From: Dimorphilus gyrociliatus | Lineage: Eukaryota > Annelida > Polychaeta > Dinophilidae | DNA: 64,000 nt | Direction: 5' to 3' | Assembly: GCA_904063045.1 (NCBI GenBank) | Contig: CAJFCJ010000004.1 | Location: 675,713 to 739,712 of the forward strand | Shown: positions 54,257-64,000 of the stretch, in pieces | How the letters are laid out: each line of letters opens with the position of its first letter | How positions within the stretch are numbered: position 1 is the stretch's first letter | Program-made: the position numbers and the translations under genes | The notes under the pieces: generated by a model | Databases searched by the model: none | Seen by the model: the letters and a program-made list of their open reading frames with translations, nothing else | Told to the model about the DNA's origin: nothing

Positions 54257-57200
54257 ATCATATTTTTTATTTTTTTTTTCCATTAATTATTCTGTAATCA
54301 ATTATTTTAATTTAAATATTCTAGTACAGCTGATTAGTTAATTAGAACACACTGTAATTAAATTTTCCTTAGACTGTTCATCTACTGAAGAAAGGGGGTA
54401 GTGCTTCAATTTATATCTTTTTTCAACATTAATTATTAGATAAATAGTGTAGACGTTTTACTTTTAAGCCTATGCATTTAATACACTTTTTCTACATATC
54501 TATAAAATACTATATGGAGCAAATAGAGTATTTCGAATGAAGAAAGAATTGCATTGAAAAATTCGTTTAAAGGAACATTAATGACGAATAAGATGCTGTC
54601 GAATTATTAATGGTCCAGGAGAACTAACTCTCTTCCTCCTACTTTATCCGTTAAGTTTTTCTAACCCTATACCTATTTTAGTTAAGAAGGAAGACTAGCA
54701 TTTACTTTTTATTCAAATATAATTTTAATACTAAAAGGAGGAAGTCGTAGATAAAGTCTAATGTACTAGAGAAGAGAAATATCTTCCTCAGTAAATTGCA
54801 ATCGATGTTATCTTCTTTTTTATGCTTTACACGATTTCTCGAAAGAAATTTTCTTCTATTTCGTAAATCGATCATTAGTTTGTTGCTTTTTTTTCCTTTC
54901 CCCTCCTCTCCACTCCTCGCCGAATGAAGAGGCAAAACTAGTGTAAAAAAGAATAGCAAATGCAAAGATAATTGATCAAAATCATATTTAATCATAAAAA
55001 AAAATAACAAGCAATGACTAGAATGGCTTATTTTATTACTAAATATAGAATAATAATAATAAATGAAGTATATTTAAAAATTAAAATAGTTCTATAGCCA
55101 AAAAGGAAAAAAGAAACAAAACCCAAAATACTATAAAAACTATAGAGAAACTGGTGAGGAGAGTTCTTTTTTTGTATTTTGGTTTAAAATAAGTAAGAAT
55201 TGGAAATATTTACTTATTTATGAATTCACATTTAGTTAAAATGGTAATTATATTTTCTATTTTCCCAAGATATATACAAATTCTATCGAAAGGTATTAAT
55301 AATTAAAGAAATGGACAAAGAGTGGGTGATCCTCTTCTTTTGTTACACTTCACCTCCAAGCAAATTAGAATAATCGTTACTTTTTATTTATAATGATATA
55401 AGAACAATGGAGAAATGTGTCAATTGTCATATTATTAATTGATTAAGCCTTATAATAGTCCAATACTAGAAATTAGTGTTTAAAATTTAAAATTTATCTC
55501 CTCTTAGCTCCGAGAAAGTGTATTTCTAGCTTTTAAGCAAGCGTTATAAAAATCTATATTGATAAACATTAGTGAATACTATTTGTATATATATATATAG
55601 TATGTATAAGCAATAAATAGAAATTATTCGACGCTCGAAGCAAATCAATTATTTTCTCCTTTCATACACAAGTTGCTTACTTGTATCAGGTAAGCATCTG
55701 TTAACTATTTCTCTATCTCTTTTCCTTTTCTTCTCTTGCCTTTAGTTTAATACGATGGGATTATTATATTGTCAATATAATACTAAGCTGTTTTTTTTCT
55801 TTTTTGACCCTTTCGTTATAGCGCCACCTGTATCAAAGAGTTTACTGGAATAAGAAATAAACATATACCCGCCGAAATAAATATAAGTAGTAAATACAAT
55901 CAATTGGATATACTGTAAATGAAATTAATACAATATGGTTTGTACTTTTCTTTAGTTTATATCTTATTAGGAGATGGAAGAAATTAGACGAATTACTGGT
56001 AAATATCTGTGATTTTTCGCAGTTTTTTAATTAGATACGTGCCTAAGCTATATCGTGGTGATATTTTACCAGTCAATAGACCGAAATTCTATTTATATTT
56101 ACAGACTGAATTGCTGTAAGTAGATCCGATCTATTAAATAGGCCTATTTTAAATCGATGAAGCTTTAATTGGGCAATCAAAAGCCCTAAATAAACAAAAG
56201 TAAGATTCAAAAGTAATAGAAAGGCAACTTTTGTGTTTTAAAGTTTCGACTCGTTATTTTTGCAAAGATGAAAGGTTAGCGGAAAAGAGAGACATGTCAA
56301 ACATTGACATCATTGCCCTAGAGTCTTAACAGGCAGAAAGATTTCTCAAATTATCTGTCGACGAGAATAAAGTTTTTAAGGCATTGTTTTAACATTGCTT
56401 CTAAAGCGGGATTATCCTAAGTCTGTGAAATTCCCATGAAGTTTTAAGGTAAAGTAAATATAAAAATTGTAAGGCTTTAACCACAAGTTAGTATAGCAGG
56501 GAAAAAGAAGGAAAGAATAGAGAGGGAGTGAGAGAGAGAGAGAGAGAGTTAGAAACGGAGAGATAGAGAGGGAGAGAGATAAAGTATATGTACAAACTGA
56601 AGAGGTATTTCCAGATAATTTTAATATTAATAATATGATTTCTTATACTTATTAATATTTCTCAATTGCCCAAATCATAGGGATATTGTTTTGTTATATT
56701 GAAACTAAAGTTTGGTGTTAAAAACGATTCTATTATACTTTTTCCAGTTTTCTAAAATCATTACACTAGTTTGCTTCTTTCATGTCTAAAAGACAATTGA
56801 TTTCCGCATGGATGCAGACGGCTTTTCTTGATGAATTACCTAGCAATGAATGTGTCTAGGAAGACAATTTCAACCATCCAAAGAGGATTTGAAAGGTGTT
56901 TTTTAGAAACCTTTATCCATCCTGGAAAGTATCAATTGGTTGATAAATTAAAAAGCGTAAAAAATCCAGCCAATTCTCTCTCTCTCTCTTTTTTTTTAAC
57001 TTCTTTTTCCACCTCATAAAGTGAAACTTTATGCCATTTAAACACCATTTATGTATAGTATACAGTTTATATGAATAATATGACAACTTCTAATACCGTA
57101 GGAAAAAAGTTTCCTTTTTAATTTATATATTTCTATCAAGCGGAAGCATCTATTATCTGTGTAAATAGACAAAACTGTTGTATGCACATAGCAAAGATAG

Positions 57201-58560
57201 ATATAACAATTAATTATACTCTCGTTTTATTAAACTTGGTAAGAAACACCTCATATTAGAAATTGGTAAGCTTTCTTTATTTATTTTTTATCTTGACTTT
57301 ATAATGATGAAGCTTATTAGAATATTTTTAACAAGATTAATCTTTTATTTATTCATATTCGGTGTGTTTATTGCCCTATTTTGTAAATTTACTTGTATAT
57401 ATTTCGTACTTGTGTTTTAAATAAAAATTATAAAAGAAATAGTAGCCGTAAATGCTGATTAGCTAGAAGAAGCAGATCAGCATATATATCTTTTTCACAT
57501 CATCATTATACTGCGTATAAGCAGTTATAAATGATAAAGATAAAAAGAAATACTGATAATTCTATTCTCCTGTTCCATTTACATCATTTATGCTATAGAT
57601 AGCGAAAGAGAGATGTCATCATGGGGCATATTAAATAGAATTTCAATATAAATTACTAAAAATGATGAAATTATAAAAAAATTATACATTATTAACAAAA
57701 TTAAAAAAAATGACTTTAATTCTTCAAAAGCATGATTTAAAAAAAAGGGCATATTTCTATCAATATTTACCAACAAAGGGAAAGAAATTAACTCATAAAA
57801 TATGCTGAAGTACCATTAATTGCGTTGGGGTTCTCGTTTGTTTACTCTGTAATTTGTCGTTATATTACGTATCTTCCAATACAAATCAGTTCCTCCTTGC
57901 GTTAGAAAAGAGTGGACAAAGAGACAGGAGAAGCTGCAGAAAGGAAGGAGAGGAGAGAACGAGAGAGAGAGAGAAAAGGGTTTCTTTTAAAAAAAGATAA
58001 AAAAAATTGGCACCTTAAATTTCCTTCTCTTTAAATATAATTCTAATATTTACAGTGATCGTATGTCTGAGGAATTTATTTTCTTCTAATAATAGGCTTT
58101 TATTTAGGCAATTTTTTTGAGTGAAGTGATTATTGATGTTCCAAATGAAAGAGATGATTTCTCTTTTTTTTGCAATTGTAAAATGAATATATTGGGACGA
58201 CAGCGTTTAAAAAGAGATAGAATATTTCTGAAATAGTTTTAGCTGCGCAAATTGTCTTTTCTTTCACTTTTCTCTCTTTAATTTGTCTTATAGACTTTTC
58301 TATAGATTTTTTTATAAATGAATACATAATTTATCATGTTTTACAAAGAGAAAAGTACGAATATACTCTATGTATATTCATCTTTTAGGCCTAAAAAAGG
58401 CGTATACAGGTACTCGCCGTTATAATCGATTTTATATTAAAGGTTAGACGCCCCTTTTTCCACTGAAAAATACGTTTTGACCAGTAGTGTTAATTTACAT
58501 AAATTAATTATTTTATTAGTTAAAAACTAGTATTTTAGTGTGTTAAACGCAAAAGAAATA
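54257..58560. other. Gene-poor AT-rich region
   Basis: I see no supported gene in this stretch. Local purine- and pyrimidine-rich tracts occur (for example 54895-54925, 57900-57985), plus a CTCF-core-like site near 55821 on the minus strand. Confidence 0.6.
56529..56548. repeat. (GA)n microsatellite
   Basis: GA dinucleotide run within a longer purine-rich tract (about 56500-56580). Confidence 0.9.
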
Positions 58561-58563
58561 GAG

Positions 58564-58570
58564 TATAAAA
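58564..58570 (+). promoter_or_regulatory. TATA box of a candidate small gene
   Basis: TATAAAA is followed within about 30 bp by a shift to clearly GC-richer sequence and a near-palindromic TTTGCTAGGCAAC (58581-58593), which resembles an RFX X-box half-site pair. This predicts a start near 58595. Inference from motif and composition. Confidence 0.4.
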
Positions 58571-58680
58571 TCCGATTTATAGTTTGCTAGGCAACGAGCC
58601 ACCTTCTTTCGCAAAAATACTTTTTTTCACAAAGGGCGGCACTGCAGGTAGCTATGCAGTTTTGCAGTTGGCCAGAATAA

Positions 58681-58806
58681 ATGCGGAACTATTCGTTGCA
58701 GTTCCTCGAACCACAATTGCCAGCTTTCGTTCATTCGCAAGCTGTTCGTGGTGCAATTCGAACTGGAATCGAAACGGTTTACACAGCGGCTCCAGATAGC
58801 GGTTGA
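58681..58806 (+). CDS. Candidate 41-residue small ORF
   Basis: ATG at 58681 opens a 41-codon frame ending TGA at 58804-58806. The peptide begins MRNYSLQFLEPQLPAF and ends GIETVYTAAPDSG. I do not recognise it. It lies about 110 bp downstream of the TATA box, in a block (58575-58805) much richer in G and C than the surrounding kilobases. An upstream 8-codon ORF starting ATG at 58654 ends just before it. All three forward frames are fairly open here, so the transcript could instead be non-coding or use another frame. Confidence 0.3.
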   Translation: MRNYSLQFLEPQLPAFVHSQAVRGAIRTGIETVYTAAPDSG

Positions 58807-61800
58807 GTATCATCCTTTTATTTAACATTAACCAAGAGAAACTTAGCAGCACACGTAATTTATTTTACAAGAAAAACTTTACAATAGTGTTTTCTTTTCC
58901 TTTTCTTTATTTCGCCCTAGTTTTTATTATTTTATATAAGAGTTTATAGTACTCTATTCGTTCTGCAAATGATAAAAGATTGATAAAAGTATATACCTAT
59001 TTATTAATATTACTTGTATTATATTCTATTTAAAATTAGAATATTTGTTGCATTTTTTCTTTAAAAGAGAATGATATACCCCAATTATTTATTTATACAT
59101 TAATAATTCATCATGTTTTATATGTTTTAGTTTTACAAAATTGAATCATTGCAGACTTTTATTCTTGACAAAATGTACTTTTAAAATTAGCTTAACAAAT
59201 TATTCTAATTAAATTGCTACTTTTAAATTAGTTTTTATGACCTTGAAATGTTGGATTTACTGAAATACGTATTCTTAGGCCTAGCTGTGAGAATAAGCTT
59301 GTATTGATTTGTATTAATCTATACCTAAACATTTTTGACGTTAAGTCTATAGCTAAAAATATCTAAATCATTCTGTCTTGATTATTACGTAATCGTCATC
59401 CAGAAGGAAAATAGAATAGAGGGAAGGAGAGAAAGAGAGAAAGAGTATGAGTGGTACTGAGAGTCCTCATTTCTTAGCCAATTAAATTATAAGGATTTTA
59501 GAGCGAACAAGAAAGGGAGTGAATGAAAGACCAGAGAGAGAAATATAGAGAAAATGAGTGAAAAACGTTGGGTAGGAGAGAGTCAGAGAGGAAAAGCGTC
59601 GTGTAAGGGGATTTGAGGTTGAGCGAGAAATTGGTTGTACATACCTTTTTTTTTAGCAATTCGAGGCGAAAGGGTACACGAGGAGAAAGAGTGGAGTAGA
59701 TCAGGTAAAAGATAGAAGTATGATAAAACGCCTTAAGACTCCTAATCTGCAATCTATTCTGTATTTTCTTTTTTAAAGAATTTTTTGGACCGTAGTTCTA
59801 TTGATCTTTATATACGTGACTTGTATATACGCTTAAGGCTCTCTTATCCATAGTTTTCTTGATATCTACTCTGCCTGATCCTCTTTTTCTCTTTTTAACG
59901 GAGGCTTCGATTCATCTAAACAACACATTGATCCGAATACTCTTATTTTCTTTTCCTTCTTTAAAGTATTTCTTTGAACAACGAATAGAATCTGATAAAC
60001 ACAATAACTCGTTAATAGTCTATTTTTACTGGTGTCCATTAACAGTTTAATTTGCTTTAAAGTTGTTTATCAAGATGCCACTTATATATTTGTTCTAAAA
60101 GCTATTTTATATCAAGAATATATTCGAATAGGCTTTTAAATAGAAGAGACAAGAACATAACGAAAGAATGTGTGTAGAAAATAGAGTGTACCAAAAGCTA
60201 ATAGCATTTGTTTTACTTTTAAGGAAAACAACCACATCCCATTTACATCGAAGAATGTTTAATATTATAGTACTTCCTAATTAGATATATGCAAAGATTA
60301 CCTTTTACATTTTATAGACTTGTTACATATTCAGTATATATAATAATCATTTAAATATTTAATTATATAATCCCCATCTTATTTATTTTCATCTTAAAGT
60401 ATTAAATGAATAGATAATTATTTGATAATTAGCTGACTATACATAGAGATAATAAAATGCGTCTGGCGCCTTGAATTACAACTAGATAATACATCCGCAA
60501 ACGCTTTCTATATTAACATTTGTTTGAAAGTTAAAGGAAGCAATCCTATATTTAATCTTAAGTAAGAAATATATAAAAAAGAGAATTGAATAGCAAGTGA
60601 ATAATATTTATTTATAAATTAATTTTTGTATAAATACTTCTAACGTTTTATTAGTCAGCCGCTAAAAATCTATTTGAATGCAATTCATTTCACAAAAGAA
60701 TTTGTGCCACTTGAACAGTTGAATATGAAATTAATACAGTATTTATTTTTATTCTTTTGAATGACTTCCTTAATCGGCAATTTTTTTTAAACGAATGAAT
60801 TATCAGCACAACTACCACCACCACCACTGTTATACTAGATGATACGACTTCTCTATAATATTTTCTTTTCCCTTTTAAAATTAATATATCTCTTTTTCTA
60901 TTACAATATAATAAGCAACTGACTTTTTAATCTTTATCGTATTATCTGCAGAATTTAACCTATTAACCTTACGTTCAATATTTTATGTTAACCAAAAAAG
61001 GAATTAAAAAAAGAGAGGAAATTGATTATTTTTTTTAAGCCTAAATAGCTTCGAAACTGTCCTATTATTTGTAGTATATAGTTTACTGATTTAAAGCAAT
61101 TTTTCACTTTTATTCCGTCTAGCCAAGAGGTAGAAAAAAAAATATTAATTTTGAGGCTACAGCAATGTTAGCAAAGAGACACAGAAAGCTGAGGTCATTT
61201 AGGTAATTTGTATGCGTCGAATTCTTCTAGAGCTACTCAAGACATACTCCGTAGAGAACCTTATTTTTCTTTTATTTGTTGACAAGGACATTCTATAGTA
61301 GGCTCCTTATCCTATAAACGGGTACTGTTGATATACATAATATGCGCAAACTGATAAGTTTCGTTCTGGAATGATCTATTTAAAGTCCATACAATACATA
61401 GTATTTTTAGTGCACTTTACAAGGTCCTAATGCTACGAATTTATCTTACTTAAAATACATCATGGGGCTCTTATATAGAGCCTGGATAACGTAATAGTAT
61501 CGTATATAGTTCTTTCCCACCTGGTGTATATCTATTTTTTCTGTTTGACTAAAAATCGTAACCTCTCCCCTCCCCTCTCGTCCATCTATATTCAACCCTT
61601 CCTCTCCTTTTGCCCTCATTTTCCTAATTCCTTTTTCCTCTTAATATAGGAAAGTTCCTATATTCGTATATTTTTTAGAAGAACTTTAAAACAAGAAGAG
61701 AAAAAAAACTAGTTCGTGTGTGTTTTTTTTTATTTTAAAGAATTATATTGGCTTCAAATTTTGAGCTTCAACTATTTATTATACACGAAATGCGACGATG

Positions 61801-62580
61801 CGAAGTCATTTAATGTTTGACTTTGATTTTTTTTTTGAGAGAATTCCTCTATACTAAAGAAAAAAGAAAAAAACGAGGGAGAGAAAATATATACGTTTAT
61901 ATCTTTGTGAATGACACAAAAGATGAAAAAAACAAAAATCATGAATATTCATTAATTAGGGAAAAGACTAGCAGCTTTTAAGGTTTACAAAATATAGTAA
62001 AAATATTTTCTTTTCTATTAAAAGTGTAAAGCAAACATAAAAAACTTGGAAAAGTTAAAAGTTTTCGATAGAAAATCGTTAAAACGTTAATTTTTTTGAA
62101 ACGAATTTTAAATTCTTTTTCCTTTAAAATACTGCCAGCGAAATATCTATATATACATTTATATATATTTTTTAGCTAAATAAGAATAAGATCGTAGAAT
62201 AAACAAATAGGAAAGGGAAGAGAGTAAAGAAGAAAAGTGTTTGAGAATTGTATCACCTGCTTTCTTTGTTAGATTTAAAAAGTAATGTTTTGTAGACTTT
62301 CCTCCTAGTAGACGCCTGTCTCTTGTAATTTATTATTCGGCGTTGACGACTTTTCCCAATGTTTAATTGAGTAAGAAGTCATGTTTTAGGAAAATAGAAA
62401 CCATGTAAGAAACGAAATATTAAGATTTCTTAAGAGCTAACAATGGAGTTGTAATATACAAACTATAAGTAAATATTGCTTATAATGATTTCAACAAAAG
62501 GTAAAATGGATTTACTTAAAGAAAATTACATAAATATAGAAAATATACTATTCTTTCTAATACAATAATTGTATTATACA

Positions 62581-62581
<1 letters not shown>
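58807..62581. other. Gene-poor region
   Basis: No gene is supported. It contains purine-rich tracts (59410-59710 on the + strand), a pyrimidine tract (61560-61640) and a nuclear-receptor DR3-like site AGGTCA-TTT-AGGTAA (61192-61206). Confidence 0.55.

Positions 62582-62613
<32 letters not shown>
62582..62613. repeat. (TA)16 microsatellite
   Basis: TA run directly adjoining a TATACAGTATA palindrome at 62575-62585. Confidence 0.95.
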
Positions 62614-62614
<1 letters not shown>

Positions 62615-64000
62615 TCTATATAGTAAATATAACATATACTGTTTATATTATATAGACTTTCCTGTTGATCCTCTTCAACCTACACGGATACTTGGAAGCA
62701 TACATTTATTTTGAGCATTTCCTAGACATTAAATAGCCTCAGAATGATAATAATAATGTACTAAATGCAATGGTTTGCCCTAGAGTGCTCTGTCATCAAA
62801 ACAGAACATAAAAAAGCCTTTTTTTGCTGGATAGGTGTCAATCGAACCCTAAGTAGGAAACAATCGATTTATAAGCATACTCTAGTCTACATGTTCTAGT
62901 TATTATGTAGAGGAATTATATTACTCTTCGATTAATCTAAAGTATTTTCTCCTTCTCTACATTATTGTATTTTCTTCTTCTCTTCTTTCTCTTTCATTAG
63001 GAAATTACGAATTACTTGATTAATTTCTTAATTAATCTGTCGCTCTTTTTTTTTTTAAACTTCTCTTTCTTTCTCTCTCTCTCTCTCTCTCTCTTCAATA
63101 TAAATCTAAAAGTCATACAAAAAAGTCTTTACATTTTTCTAATCAAGGAGCATTTAGTGTTGATCTTAATTTTATTTCATTTCTCACTAAGTATTAACTT
63201 TGAAGTCAATAAATTGACTTAAAAAAGCATTACCAGCATGTCACACTAACACTTTACTTCCTTGAAAATTGCTATTTCTCCAGGTACAAGGTCTAATTGA
63301 AATTAATTAACGATCTTATAGCATGCCAGCTGGTTTTAAGAGCAATAAGAACAGTTTAACCAGGGGCTCATACATTTTTCATTAGAAGCTAGTTTGCATT
63401 AAAAGGACAGAATGAATATCTGGCAGAATTCTTTTTGATAATTGTGAAAAAAGTCAAGTGATAAAGCTAGCTTTTTTCTGCACGACGGAAGAGGGAAGTA
63501 GATAATTCTGAAGGGAACGCAAACTGTCAATCTTAGTAAGTAAAGAAAAGAAAACGTCAGGGCCAATATACCAGCAAACATTTTATTATAAAAACTTTCG
63601 TCAAATCCCTCCCACATCTAATTAATAATAATACATTTACTAGTTGATTCAAAAGAGATTTAAAAGCTTTATTATAACTAAATGAAGTAAATACTCTTTT
63701 TTATCTCGTGTCCTCTTAATCATTTAGGTTACTTTTTATCTCACGTAACTACCAAACTAATCAGTAAAAATATTCTATGCATATCCAATATACATTTACA
63801 ATACATATTTATATATAAGAATACATATATCTGTCATATATAATTAACTAAGGAGTATAATCAGGTAGGAAACATCTGCAAGATTGATAGAATATCAAAC
63901 AAACTGTTTTTTTTATTATTATTAATAATCTATACATTTTTCTTGTTCATTTTAAAAAGACAGAAACTTTGATTAAGTCAATAAAAAAAAAACAATAGAC
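62614..64000. other. Right-edge non-coding region
   Basis: AT-rich DNA with a CT microsatellite at about 63072-63094. No supported gene up to the window edge. Confidence 0.55.

Noticed and set aside
56828-57019. 63-codon plus-strand frame in the gene-poor tail
   Set aside because: It begins at TTG and ends in a low-complexity Ser/Leu/Phe run encoded by a CT/T tract; no promoter or homology.

Overview
This window is nuclear DNA from an animal. It is AT-rich, its genes are split by GT-AG introns, many of them only 45-120 nt, and genes lie on both strands with often only 130-550 bp between head-to-head starts. A retinoic acid receptor, a CC2D2A ciliary transition-zone protein, a TRP channel and a class I Golgi mannosidase indicate a ciliated bilaterian. 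RAR is generally missing from arthropods and nematodes, so a lophotrochozoan invertebrate with a compact genome (annelid-like) is my best inference; the species cannot be fixed from the sequence alone.

Layout. 1-5353: no supported gene. 5354-10530: four housekeeping genes, EXOSC4 (-), GTF2F2 (-) sharing a 136-bp divergent promoter with COPZ (+), and RPS10 (-). 11944-14913: retinoic acid receptor (+), tail-to-tail with CC2D2A (-, 15851-24652). CC2D2A carries a probable nested, previously unannotated two-exon membrane-protein gene inside its 711-nt intron (21005-21518). 24947-27932: class I alpha-mannosidase (+). 28874-33017: ankyrin TRP channel (-). 33625-36104: WD40/FYVE protein (-). 36295-42366: GOST-type seven-TM protein (+). 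44106-46844: PH/PDZ-like protein without a clear name (-). 47385-49156: ornithine aminotransferase (+). 49418-53010: DDX31/Dbp7 helicase (+). 54185-54256: tRNA-Trp. 54257-64000: a gene-poor tail with microsatellites and one GC-richer, TATA-led small transcription-unit candidate near 58.6 kb.

The neighbours do not form one pathway. They mix RNA processing and translation (EXOSC4, RPS10, DDX31, tRNA), transcription (GTF2F2, RAR), secretory traffic and glycan processing (COPZ, MAN1, GOST protein, WDFY), cilia and sensation (CC2D2A, TRP) and amino-acid metabolism (OAT). Exon junctions were set by eye from GT/AG sites, reading frame and remembered family alignments. For EXOSC4, GTF2F2, COPZ, RPS10, RAR, MAN1, TRP, GOST, the PH/PDZ gene, OAT and DDX31 the summed exons give an intact frame; CC2D2A and WDFY were checked in segments only.

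The most interesting observations are the nested gene in CC2D2A, an RAR whose retinoid-carboxylate anchor residues are changed, the recurrent palindrome TATACWGTATA (ten exact copies), and the small TATA-led unit at 58.6 kb.
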